NCBI RefSeq assembly: GCF_022374895.2
Contig: NZ_CP092423.2
Location: 124,001-188,000 of the forward strand
DNA length: 64,000 nucleotides
Origin: Mycobacterium lentiflavum
GTDB lineage: Bacteria > Actinomycetota > Actinomycetes > Mycobacteriales > Mycobacteriaceae
Direction of reading: 5' to 3'
Below are positions 1 through 7,410 of this stretch, piece by piece (the stretch's first letter is position 1; each line of letters begins with the position of its first letter). The translations under genes and the position numbers were made by a program. The notes under the pieces are model-generated. The model did no database searches. It worked only from the letters and a program-made list of their open reading frames with translations, and was not told the DNA's origin.

Positions 1-35
1 AACCCTGCTCATCCCCACCGAGCGCTAAAACCTAG

Positions 36-249
36 TGCCTCGAGCTGGGCGGAGATTCAGCTGGCCAACCGCATTGCGATGGCATCGATGACCGCGGCCG
101 GGCCTACGGGCCCGGGGCCAGCCCGACCGACGTGATGGCTACTTCTACTCCCAACGGGACAGTGCGGAGCTGATCAACACCGAGGGCACCCACCCTCGGT
201 GCTCGGCCAGGGGTACCCGGACACCCCGGTGCTGCACTCGACAGAGCGG
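36..249 (+). pseudogene. Remnant of an Old Yellow Enzyme-type ene-reductase gene (N-terminal part)
   Basis: Translating successive frames gives consecutive pieces of the N-terminus of an FMN-dependent ene-reductase (NADH:flavin oxidoreductase / N-ethylmaleimide reductase family): EIQLANRIAMASMT from 52, GRAYGPGASPTDVM from 96, then YFYSQRDSAELIN from 140, then SVLGQGYPDTPVLHSTE from 196. Three single-base losses (near 94, 138 and 194) break the frame, and similarity stops near 249, where a full gene would continue for about 300 more codons. No intact coding frame remains. The reading is from memory of the family motif (ANRIAMAPMTR... EGT... GQGY...TPG), so the family is fairly sure but the exact edges are not. 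Confidence 0.6.
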
Positions 250-288
250 CGTGGCGGATGTCAGCTAAACGGATGCGATGTGGCGCCG

Positions 289-783
289 CTATTTAACGGC
301 CCCGGCACGTCCGCGCGGGGCGGCCGATCGGGGCGGGCGGGCACGCATGTGGTCGCGGGCCTTGCTCATCATGTCGCCGAGCCTGCGCACCTCTTGATCG
401 GACAGCGAGTCGAACAACAGCTCGCGCACGACCTCGATGTGCCCGGGCAACACCTGGGCGACGCGGGCGCGGCCCTCGTCGGTGATCTCGACGACCGTGG
501 CGCGCTGGTCCTCAGACGAGACCGCGCGAGTGATCAAACCCTGCTTCTCGAGCAGGCCGGCCTGATGGGTCAGACCCGAGCGGCTGTACACGACGCCGTC
601 GGCGAGATCGGTCATGGTGAGCGGTTGCCCGGCGTCAGCCAGCTTGGCCAGGATCTCGAACTGGACGTAGCTGAGGTCTCCGTCGTCCTGCAACTGTCGG
701 CGCACGGCATATTCAAGCAAGCTCACCGACTCCATCAGGGCGAAGTACGCCCGCAGTTGGACGGGATTCAATGAGGCGTCCAT
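289..783 (-). CDS. MarR-family transcriptional regulator
   Basis: This encodes a 164-residue winged-helix regulator. The MarR fold is evident: an N-terminal dimerisation helix, a wHTH at about residues 40-105 with recognition segment YSRSGLTHQAGLLEKQGLI, the wing signature SSEDQRATVVEITDEGR, and C-terminal dimerisation helices. The C-terminal 20 residues are a basic, proline/arginine-rich tail. The gene stands alone, 169 bp from vapC. Its start is supported by a minus-strand -10 box TACACT (796-791) 7 nt before the ATG, which would make the transcript leaderless. MarR proteins usually repress themselves or a neighbouring efflux or degradation gene; no divergent partner survives next to it, since the adjacent reductase is a remnant. 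The ligand is unknown. Confidence 0.93.
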   Translation of the reverse strand: MDASLNPVQLRAYFALMESVSLLEYAVRRQLQDDGDLSYVQFEILAKLADAGQPLTMTDLADGVVYSRSGLTHQAGLLEKQGLITRAVSSEDQRATVVEITDEGRARVAQVLPGHIEVVRELLFDSLSDQEVRRLGDMMSKARDHMRARPPRSAAPRGRAGAVK

Positions 784-790
784 ACTCCCG

Positions 791-796
791 AGTGTA
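791..796 (-). promoter_or_regulatory. -10 box of the marR gene (leaderless promoter)
   Basis: Minus-strand TACACT matches the mycobacterial TANNNT -10 consensus and ends 7 nt before the ATG at 783, so the transcript would begin at or next to the start codon. Confidence 0.4.
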
Positions 797-952
797 ATGC
801 TTCGACATCGAAGTGTGTGCGCTCTCGGCGGCGAGGCGCCCGGCCAGACTGACGCACCGAATCAGCAACGCGCGCGGCACTATTCGGAGCCAGAGACTGG
901 CTAGTCGGCGAGCTCGCGGCGGAGCCCTGACGCTGAATAGGCGTGTCAGGTG

Positions 953-1393
953 TCAGGGCATCAGCAGGGTGTCCGGGGTATCCCAGCGCACGCCATCGAA
1001 GCGTCCGAAGTCGTTGTCGTAGCTGACGATTCCGGCTCGGTGTTCGAGCGCCAACGCGGCCAAGTGCGCGTCGTTGACGAGGTTTCCGCCGGTGCCGATG
1101 TGCGACAGCAGGCCGCCGAGCTGCTGAGGATGGCGCTCGGTGGGGCCGATCACCACCGCCCCCGGGGCGCCACACCACTGTTCGACCTGACGCATTGCGT
1201 CGGCTGGGTGCAGGGGCGCGGGGAAGAGCCCGATCTTGGTGGTCAGCCGAACGAAGGCAAGCAGCGGTACCCACGCCAGGCCGACTGTGTCGGCGCCCGA
1301 GAGTGCGTTGTCGAGCCAGCGCCTACTGGCATTGTGGTGCTCGGCGGCCGAATTCACCGCATAGAGCAGCACATTGGCGTCGACGATCTTCAT
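953..1393 (-). CDS. vapC: VapC-family toxin (PIN-domain ribonuclease)
   Basis: This encodes a 146-residue PIN-domain protein, the toxin of a type II toxin-antitoxin pair. VapC toxins are Mg2+-dependent RNases that cut tRNA or rRNA and arrest translation. Acidic residues expected in the metal site are visible: Asp5 (IVDANVLLY), Asp108 (LVNDAHLAALA) and the SYDNDF segment (Asp126/Asp128). The second acidic position of the usual four-acid site is not obvious, the equivalent segment reading PLLAFVRL. The start overlaps the end of vapB by 4 bp, giving translational coupling with the antitoxin made first. The length is normal for mycobacterial VapC, and nothing indicates inactivation. Confidence 0.93.
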   Translation of the reverse strand: MKIVDANVLLYAVNSAAEHHNASRRWLDNALSGADTVGLAWVPLLAFVRLTTKIGLFPAPLHPADAMRQVEQWCGAPGAVVIGPTERHPQQLGGLLSHIGTGGNLVNDAHLAALALEHRAGIVSYDNDFGRFDGVRWDTPDTLLMP

Positions 1394-1644
1394 GCGCCGC
1401 GCCGCTGCCGGCGCAGCAACTCCTCGTCTTCGAGTTCAGCGGCCAGCTGCAACGCGCGGTCGAGGTTGACCGCGGGCACCCCGAGGTCGGCCACCGTGGT
1501 CTCGAACGGCGTCGGGGCCGGTCGGCCGTGGGCGCCGTCGCGAATAGCGTCGTTGAGCGCCTGTTTGAACGAGACGCCGCGCTCGCGCATGCGTCGCCGA
1601 ACCAGCGCGAGTGTGTCGTCGTCGAGGGTCACGGTCGTGCGCAC
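1390..1644 (-). CDS. vapB: VapB-family antitoxin (ribbon-helix-helix)
   Basis: This is an 84-residue antitoxin upstream of and overlapping vapC. The N-terminus MRTTVTLDDDTLALVRR is a typical ribbon-helix-helix DNA-binding strand and helix. The C-terminal half (FETTVADLGVPAVNLDRALQLAAELED) is the expected flexible segment that wraps the toxin. VapB neutralises VapC, and the complex usually represses the operon. The start is a GTG lying 6 nt after a minus-strand TATGCT -10 box, so the mRNA is probably leaderless. An inverted repeat directly upstream of the -10 is the likely VapB operator. Confidence 0.92.
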   Translation of the reverse strand: MRTTVTLDDDTLALVRRRMRERGVSFKQALNDAIRDGAHGRPAPTPFETTVADLGVPAVNLDRALQLAAELEDEELLRRQRRGA

Positions 1645-1650
1645 CGTGAC

Positions 1651-1675
1651 AGCATAGCATCATTACATTTGATGC
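1651..1675 (-). promoter_or_regulatory. vapBC promoter and operator
   Basis: On the minus strand TATGCT (1656-1651) is a -10 box 6 nt before the vapB GTG. Immediately upstream, GCATCA and TGATGC form a perfect 6-bp inverted repeat with a 7-bp spacer (1657-1675), placed where a bound VapBC complex would block RNA polymerase. Autoregulation is inferred from the family. Confidence 0.5.
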
Positions 1676-1850
1676 CTTGCTATCAACTCGGACTGGAACG
1701 TTGCGGCGTCTGCCGAGACATCCGAAAAGGCCTGTCCCGCTGCCGCTTCTGTTTTGTCCGGGCATTCCGGCCGGGGCGCGCCTGACTGTCGCAGGTGCGG
1801 GCGGACCGTGTGCCCCAGGCTGAATCTGAACCGGATGACAAGATGCCCGG

Positions 1851-2705
1851 ATGAGCTACCGCTGGCCGACGCTGGCCGATGTCATCGACACCCTCCACGT
1901 TGTCCGCGTTGACGACCACCACTTCGTCGCTACGCAATTGGACAACCCGGGCCATCACATTGTGGGCGGCCACATCGCCGGCCAGGCGCTGATGGCGGCG
2001 AGCCTCACTGCGCCGGGCCGCGCAGCGCACAGTGTGCATGTCTATTACGTGCGAGCCGGCGATGCGCGCAACCCGGTCGACCTGCACGTCGACGTGGCAC
2101 GCGACGGCGGCACCCTGTCCACCCGCAAGATCACAGCGCGCCAGGACGGACAGATCCTGCTCGAAGCGCTCGCGTCCTTCAACGTGCCGTTCGAGTCGCT
2201 CGACTACCAGCAGCCGATGCCCGACGTTGCCGACCCCGAATCGCTGGCCCCGATCCAGCAGCAGTTGGCGGCACATGCGGACGAGCTGGACGGTCACTGG
2301 GTCGCACCTCGGCCTTTCGAGCTGCGCTACGTCGACCCCCCGCCGCGCCTCGCTATCGACCTGGCCGAGTCGACACCGAGGCTGCGAATGTGGTGGCGCG
2401 CCAACGGATCTGTGCCGGACGATGAGGTGCTGCACAGCTGCCTGCTGACCTACCTTTCCGGCACCACAATGGTCGAGCCCGCGCTCGTCATGCGGCGGGC
2501 CACGCCGGTCAGCACTTTCAACGCCCTCATCGACCACGCACTGTGGTTTCATCGGCCGGTCGACCTGGCGGACTGGGTCCTCTCGGATCAGGTGTCGGCC
2601 AGCGGTGTCGCGGGCCGGGGGCTGACGACGTCGACGATGTACAACCGCGAGGGGCAAATGGTCTGCGTCGCAACCCAAGAGCTCTACTTTGGCCGAGGCT
2701 CCTGA
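1851..2705 (+). CDS. tesB: Acyl-CoA thioesterase II-like protein (TesB family)
   Basis: This encodes a 284-residue double-hotdog protein of the TesB/acyl-CoA thioesterase II family, which hydrolyses acyl-CoA to free fatty acid and CoA in the cytosol. The first hotdog holds the typical segment GGHIAGQALMAA...VHVYYVRAGD (about residues 38-75). The second holds DDEVLHSCLLTYLSGTTM and the late SFNALIDHALWFHRPVDLADWVL...GRGLTTSTMYNREGQMV motif containing the conserved Asp/Thr/Gln region. The length matches the family (about 285). It is a single gene between the vapBC promoter and the convergent metallo-hydrolase. The physiological substrate is unknown. Confidence 0.9.
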   Translation: MSYRWPTLADVIDTLHVVRVDDHHFVATQLDNPGHHIVGGHIAGQALMAASLTAPGRAAHSVHVYYVRAGDARNPVDLHVDVARDGGTLSTRKITARQDGQILLEALASFNVPFESLDYQQPMPDVADPESLAPIQQQLAAHADELDGHWVAPRPFELRYVDPPPRLAIDLAESTPRLRMWWRANGSVPDDEVLHSCLLTYLSGTTMVEPALVMRRATPVSTFNALIDHALWFHRPVDLADWVLSDQVSASGVAGRGLTTSTMYNREGQMVCVATQELYFGRGS

Positions 2706-2717
2706 ACACCCCGGCCG

Positions 2718-4001
2718 TTACGGCGTGCCCAGCAGATCGATACGGTGTCTGGGCACGTCACCCTGCAGCGGCACGACCCTGGCCGCCATGTCGGGATACT
2801 TTTCGAAGAATGCCACGAGACCCTGCTCGGCAGGCGACCAATCTGGCAGAGGATTGCGGGTTCGGCTCGACCGTTGCCGCTTGATCTCCCAGTCCGCCTG
2901 ACGGAGCCCATCGATGTCGGCGATCTCGTAGGTCAGGTAGATCTTGTAGTCCTCCTCCGGCCGGACGGCGTTGCGGGCCTGGCGCAGCATGTCCAGAGTT
3001 GCCCGCTCGGGGTTTCCGTGCTGTCCGTTCCCGGAGAACACGTAGCGGTCAGCCGTTATGCGCTCGAAATAGTCTGGTGTGTAATTGTTTTCACTACCGT
3101 GGTGCTGTCCCTTCAGCACATCGACGTGCAAACTATCGCCCAGTCCGACGAGCTGCATTCCCTCGAGGATCTTGTCGCCGCGGGCATCGCCAGTGAACAG
3201 GATCGTCTTCCCGCCGAATTCGGCGAGCACCACAATGCTGGACAGATTGGCCACCGACTTGTCGACATAGGCCGCCAGTGCGGCAGTCGGCGGCTTCGGA
3301 TGCTTTTTCTGTTCCTCCAACCACTTTCGGTGTGCCTCTTGTAACGCCTCGACTTCTGGCAGCATGGGGCCGATGACGTTCAACGTCAGACCGTCTCCGA
3401 TGTTGATCGCCTTGCCGCCATCTTTGGCGACGATCAACCCGCCCTCTCCATCGTTTACCTGGATCTGCAGCACCTCGGCGTTGCCGGCCAGGTCGATGCC
3501 CTGCTCGATGCCTGCGAGCACCATCAGCGCGTCGTTGAAGGTGTCGGGGTCGACCTTCGCGTCGTCGGGCACCAGGTCGACCGGGATGTCCCCGGTCAGC
3601 GATGCCGTTCCGTACCCGTTCGAGGTGGCCTTCTTCAGCTCTGCCGCGTCGTTGCCGATGATCTTGTCAAATGTGTTGTGGAACAACCTTCGTGGCTTGA
3701 CGAACCTGTTGACCGGCAGCGCCCTGAGCTCCTCCGTCAGCCGCACCAGGCCGTTGGCGTGGTCATCGTCCACGTGGCTGAGCATCACCCAGTCGAGCAC
3801 CATCGGCTCGCCGGCGGGTACGCCCTTATCGTCCCGCAGCTGCTTGAGCCGCGGTTCGAGGTGGTTGGTGTAGACGCCGCTGGGACCCCCGTCGATCAAC
3901 GCCAGCTTCTGCTTCTTGTTGGCCTTCGACCCGTATCGAAGCAGTAGGCAGTCGCCTTTCTTGGCGGGCAGGATTTCGAGACTGAAAACGGTGCTGGGCA
4001 T
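2718..4001 (-). CDS. ComEC-type metallo-beta-lactamase-fold hydrolase, third gene of the patatin/protease operon
   Basis: This encodes a 427-residue MBL-fold protein. The N-terminal strand FSLEILPAKKGDCLLLRYG is typical of ComEC/Rec2-type MBL domains. The metal motif is HVDDDHANG (His76, Asp78, Asp80, His81), followed by FTGDAR and LKGQHHGSENN, the later metal-binding Asp and His. No signal peptide or membrane helix is visible, so unlike ComEC this is a stand-alone cytosolic hydrolase, probably acting on a nucleic acid, nucleotide or other phosphoester. A 70-residue insert sits between the first motifs (LFHNTFDKIIG...). It lies 11 bp downstream of the protease gene on the same strand, with a probable RBS (GAGGTGA) before ATG 4001. 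Stand-alone enzymes of this fold occur in bacterial conflict systems; a role here is inferred from context. Confidence 0.9.
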   Translation of the reverse strand: MPSTVFSLEILPAKKGDCLLLRYGSKANKKQKLALIDGGPSGVYTNHLEPRLKQLRDDKGVPAGEPMVLDWVMLSHVDDDHANGLVRLTEELRALPVNRFVKPRRLFHNTFDKIIGNDAAELKKATSNGYGTASLTGDIPVDLVPDDAKVDPDTFNDALMVLAGIEQGIDLAGNAEVLQIQVNDGEGGLIVAKDGGKAINIGDGLTLNVIGPMLPEVEALQEAHRKWLEEQKKHPKPPTAALAAYVDKSVANLSSIVVLAEFGGKTILFTGDARGDKILEGMQLVGLGDSLHVDVLKGQHHGSENNYTPDYFERITADRYVFSGNGQHGNPERATLDMLRQARNAVRPEEDYKIYLTYEIADIDGLRQADWEIKRQRSSRTRNPLPDWSPAEQGLVAFFEKYPDMAARVVPLQGDVPRHRIDLLGTP

Positions 4002-4012
4002 CTGAATTCACC

Positions 4013-5944
4013 TCATTGACTCTGTAATGCACGAAGGACATCGAGTAAGCCGTGACCCTGAAAGTTGCGCTCGCGTCCGAGATCGGTCGCTGTCTCGCAG
4101 AGAATCCTCTTGATCTTGTCGGGACGTCCGACGAGTTCTGGATAGCGCGCCATCAGTAGCGCCGCGGCGCCGCTGACGTGGGGAGCGGCCATGCTGGTGC
4201 CGTCCAGATAGCCCCAATCATTTTCCAGCACTGGGGAATAGATGCGCTCGCCGGGAGCGACGAGGTCGGGCTTCGGTCGTCCGTCACCGGTGGGGCCACG
4301 GCTGGAGAAGTAGCTCACGCCGTAGGTGAAAGGTTTGTAGTGGTGGGTGGATCCGACCGTGATGACGCGCTCCGCATTGCCAGGGTCGGTGATGCTGAAG
4401 GCGAGGTAGTTATTGAAGGGCTGGTCGTTGACCATGATGTTCTGGTAGCCGAAGTTCCCTGCCGCCGCGACGACGACCACCCCGCTGTCGATGAGTCGTT
4501 CGGCCTCCATGCAGACCGGGGTCGCTCCGCATGCGTAATTGCGCACGTCGTGCTCGATCGACAGGCTCATGTTCACACCCTGGATCTGCATGCCGCCCGC
4601 CAACTCATTGGTGTGCCGGACAAACTGCAACGCCGCGATGACCGCCAACTCGGTGTCCTCTTTATCCGATCCGATGATGCGCAAGTCGTACAGACCGATA
4701 CCCGGGCACATGCCGGTGACGAGGTTTCCGCCCGCTTCGTCGACTCCGGCCGCGATGATGCCGGCGACATGAGTGCCGTGTTCGCTGGCCGGTGGTGGCG
4801 GGGGCGCGCCGTCGACGCCGAGTTCGAGGAACTCCGCGATGAGGTCATACCGCATCGGCTGACCGTGGTATGCGGCGGTCGCGATCTGTTTCAGCTTGCG
4901 GTCTGCGTTCGACGGGAGTGGGTTGTCTTTGCGAGCGGTCTCGATCGCCTTGAGATTGGATTTGCGAACGACGTCGTCGACATTGCTGAGGTTGACGACC
5001 TCGCGGTAATAGGTGAAGTCGTACGTCTTGTGGACCGGATGCTTCCCAAACGCGATGTGATGCGTATCGATACCGGAATCGACCACCGCCCAGGTGATCG
5101 GGGTGCAGTCGAGTTCGAACAGCCGCCGGGCCGCGTCGGCCTTCACGGTCGGCACCGACTTCATGATCGCGGTGGACGCCGGACGGTTTCGCGAGATCTG
5201 CCACACCTTCGCAGCTTTTGCCGGGGACATATCGGTGGAGATCAGATCGACCACGAGCTCGCGCAAGTCGTCGTTGCTGGTGTCGACCAACAGGCCCTGC
5301 GTTTTCTTCTGAACTTTGGCCAGCACTGGTGGCGTCAGCGGCTCGCGGTCCGTCTCCTCCGGAGGCAGCTGCACCATCAAGACCAGGGCGCACAACGCGA
5401 CGAAGCGCTCGAATGCCGTGCGCCGACTGCGGATCCCGACCGTGGGATCCTTGAAAAATTCGTCGAGGTGCTGGGGACCCTTGTTCCAGGCGTCGACCAG
5501 GAGCCGCACATCGTCGACCGTCTGAGCGATCTTGTCGGGTCCGTGTTCGCCGGCTGACTTATCCGAACTCATCCACGCGTCGATTTCGTTGCGGGTCTTC
5601 GGATCCAGCCACCACTTCGTCATCGGGATCAGCACCCGGATCACTTCGTCGAAGTACAGTCGGGCGGCTACATAATTCTGGACCGGCGCGACCCTCGGAT
5701 CGTCGTGGTGAGCGACGCCGCGGCGAATTCCTTGCAGCTGTTTGAAGATCTCGGCGGCCAGGGCATTGGCCGAACTGCCCTTGTACGATGTGATGAGCAA
5801 GTCGACCGGCTTGCTCAGATCTTGCACGTAGGCGGTCCACACATCCCCCAAGATCGGTGAGCCCTGCAGGTGTCGTCTACTCGAGCCTGCGCCAATCAGG
5901 ATGTAATCGACCAACTTTCGGGAGATTGAAGTTTCCCCGTTCAT
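4013..5944 (-). CDS. Cytosolic subtilisin-like (S8) serine protease with a long N-terminal domain
   Basis: This encodes a 643-residue protein with a complete S8 catalytic triad: Asp289 (AVVDSGIDTHH), His389 (EHGTHVAGIIAAG) and Ser584 (DGTSMAAPHVSGAAALL), plus the oxyanion Asn497 (AAAGNFG). The protease domain occupies about residues 280-640. About 280 residues precede it without signal peptide or membrane segment; they are largely helical, with MTKWWLDPKTRNEIDAW and a hydrophobic stretch FVALCALVLMVQL, and I recognise no domain in them. Mycosins, the usual mycobacterial S8 proteases, are exported and membrane-anchored; this one is not. It overlaps the patatin gene by 4 bp (ATGA) and is followed by the MBL gene. 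The N-terminal region could be a sensor or inhibitor; that is speculation. Confidence 0.95.
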   Translation of the reverse strand: MNGETSISRKLVDYILIGAGSSRRHLQGSPILGDVWTAYVQDLSKPVDLLITSYKGSSANALAAEIFKQLQGIRRGVAHHDDPRVAPVQNYVAARLYFDEVIRVLIPMTKWWLDPKTRNEIDAWMSSDKSAGEHGPDKIAQTVDDVRLLVDAWNKGPQHLDEFFKDPTVGIRSRRTAFERFVALCALVLMVQLPPEETDREPLTPPVLAKVQKKTQGLLVDTSNDDLRELVVDLISTDMSPAKAAKVWQISRNRPASTAIMKSVPTVKADAARRLFELDCTPITWAVVDSGIDTHHIAFGKHPVHKTYDFTYYREVVNLSNVDDVVRKSNLKAIETARKDNPLPSNADRKLKQIATAAYHGQPMRYDLIAEFLELGVDGAPPPPPASEHGTHVAGIIAAGVDEAGGNLVTGMCPGIGLYDLRIIGSDKEDTELAVIAALQFVRHTNELAGGMQIQGVNMSLSIEHDVRNYACGATPVCMEAERLIDSGVVVVAAAGNFGYQNIMVNDQPFNNYLAFSITDPGNAERVITVGSTHHYKPFTYGVSYFSSRGPTGDGRPKPDLVAPGERIYSPVLENDWGYLDGTSMAAPHVSGAAALLMARYPELVGRPDKIKRILCETATDLGRERNFQGHGLLDVLRALQSQ

Positions 5945-7104
5945 GTCAACGCCTCACTCGGATAGGGCAATTCGGTCTTCTCGAGATCGGTGAGTTCACC
6001 GGACATGTGGGTCCGCAGGCCGGCATCGCAGATGACGTAGCCCCAGTTGATCAGTCGCTCCTGGTCGGCGTCCGACATCGGAGCGAGCCGGGTCTTCACC
6101 TCGGCGAGTTCGCGGGTGCGATCGGGGTTGGCCGGCAGCACTGCGCCGCCGTATTTCGCGACCTGACTGCGGATGCCGATGTACATGCCCTGTCGCAGGC
6201 CGGATTTGAACGAGCCGATCACCTGGCGCTTGCGCATCGCCAGGGCTTGATTGTGGATGAGGTCGAGTACCCGAGAAGTCTGCCGCAGCGGATCGGTCGG
6301 GGGATCGTCGTCGGCGGCGACTTCGCCGCCGGCGTCACTGACGATGATTGACGTGTATCTCTTCCACGCGGTTTCCAGCCCGAGGTTGTCGTATACGCCG
6401 CCGTCGGTCACCTTGATCTCGTCGCGGAAGCCGGGCCCGGTAAGCGTGTTGCCTTGTTCGTCGATCCAGGTCTGGCCCTTGAGGTGCAGCGTGCAGGGCG
6501 ACAGCACGGGCGGAAAGGCCGACGACGCGGCGACCGCGACCGCCAGCGCTATGTCGGGATTCACGATCCGCCCGACGCGATAGTCGGCGAGATAGGGCTT
6601 GCTGAACCGCAGCAGCACCCCGGACTCCAGGTTGGTCGAATTGAAGATGAACCGTGGCGTGTCGGGTAGTTGTTGCAGGCTGGTGTCACCGAAGAGGTGC
6701 TTGCGATAGGCTGCCGCGACGCGGCCGGCGGCGGAATCGCCGAAAGGCAACATTCCTTCGAGAACCGCTTTGACGTCGACCGCGGTTTCGCTCATCTTTC
6801 GCACGGGTTTGACGATCTGTTCGTCGAAGTTGCTGGCGACTCGCCGGGTGTCCCATGTCAGCTGCGTCCAGTTCTTCGCCAGAACGCCGGCGGTGATCGA
6901 ACCGCCCGAGACGCTCGAGATGCGGTCGAGCTTCGCCAGTAGGCTAACCTCGTTGAGCCGCCAGAGCACGCCGACGTGGAAGACCATCGCCCGGTAGCCG
7001 CCGCCCGATAGGCAAAGCGCCAGACCCTTCTCCGGTTGCCGACCTCCGTCGTCCTGGGCTTGCCGGACCGGAGTGATCAACTCGTCCAACCTGGCACTGG
7101 TCAT
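5941..7104 (-). CDS. Patatin-like phospholipase, first gene of the operon
   Basis: This encodes a 387-residue patatin-domain protein, a Ser-Asp dyad lipid acyl hydrolase. The oxyanion loop is SGGGYRAM (Gly34-Arg38). The nucleophile motif reads SVSGG (Ser66), a variant in which the first Gly of GxSxG is Ser. The catalytic Asp is in TDGGVYDNLG (Asp234). There is no signal sequence, so it would act on the inner membrane from the cytosol. A C-terminal region of about 130 residues follows the patatin core. The start is backed by GGCAGGAG upstream. Patatin effectors such as CapV kill infected cells in CBASS, but no cGAS-like synthase is nearby; here it is coupled to a protease and an MBL hydrolase instead. 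Confidence 0.93.
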   Translation of the reverse strand: MTSARLDELITPVRQAQDDGGRQPEKGLALCLSGGGYRAMVFHVGVLWRLNEVSLLAKLDRISSVSGGSITAGVLAKNWTQLTWDTRRVASNFDEQIVKPVRKMSETAVDVKAVLEGMLPFGDSAAGRVAAAYRKHLFGDTSLQQLPDTPRFIFNSTNLESGVLLRFSKPYLADYRVGRIVNPDIALAVAVAASSAFPPVLSPCTLHLKGQTWIDEQGNTLTGPGFRDEIKVTDGGVYDNLGLETAWKRYTSIIVSDAGGEVAADDDPPTDPLRQTSRVLDLIHNQALAMRKRQVIGSFKSGLRQGMYIGIRSQVAKYGGAVLPANPDRTRELAEVKTRLAPMSDADQERLINWGYVICDAGLRTHMSGELTDLEKTELPYPSEALT

Positions 7105-7410
7105 TTTGGCTCCTGCCCGCGTACGACCTGCGACCTAAGGCGGAACACGCATTCCGCAGTGGCCCGAATGCCCGAGGTCAGTGACGCATTTGGTGCTGTT
7201 TGTCGGGGCAGTGATGACGCTATTGCCGATGATCGGGCGTGCGCATGCGTAGTCGACTACTCGTCGTAGGCGCGTTGTAGGGACGCGCCGAACCAAGCGA
7301 CGGATCGAGACGAGCGCATGAGCCTGCTGTTGGTTACCAGACAAGCGTGCTCACGCCACCGACTGGCCCCCGGGACTCGCCCGCAATGTCTTGCACGCTA
7401 ATTTTCCAGG
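7105..7410. other. Divergent intergenic region between the patatin operon and the GH6 gene
   Basis: No convincing gene is seen in this 306-bp stretch. It should hold the promoters of both flanking transcripts. A perfect 12-bp palindrome, GTAGTCGACTAC, lies at 7249-7260. On the plus strand TAATTT at 7399-7404 fits a -10 box 6 nt before the GTG at 7411. On the minus strand only the ribosome-binding site of the patatin gene (about 7115-7122) is clear. Confidence 0.45.

Noticed and set aside
813..870. A possible third copy of the 55-bp element (GTGTGCGCTCTCGGCGGCG)
   Set aside because: Only the first 20 bases resemble the consensus and the closing repeat is missing.
2718..7104. CBASS (patatin effector)
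   Set aside because: No cGAS/DncV-like nucleotidyltransferase or Cap2/Cap3 gene is present nearby.
7249..7260. Palindrome GTAGTCGACTAC as the operator of the patatin operon
   Set aside because: It is about 145 bp upstream of the start with no visible promoter or regulator; kept only as a note in the intergenic entry.
7135..7344. A 69-codon minus-strand reading frame in the intergenic region
   Set aside because: No ribosome-binding site, no recognisable motif, and a composition typical of chance frames in GC-rich DNA.
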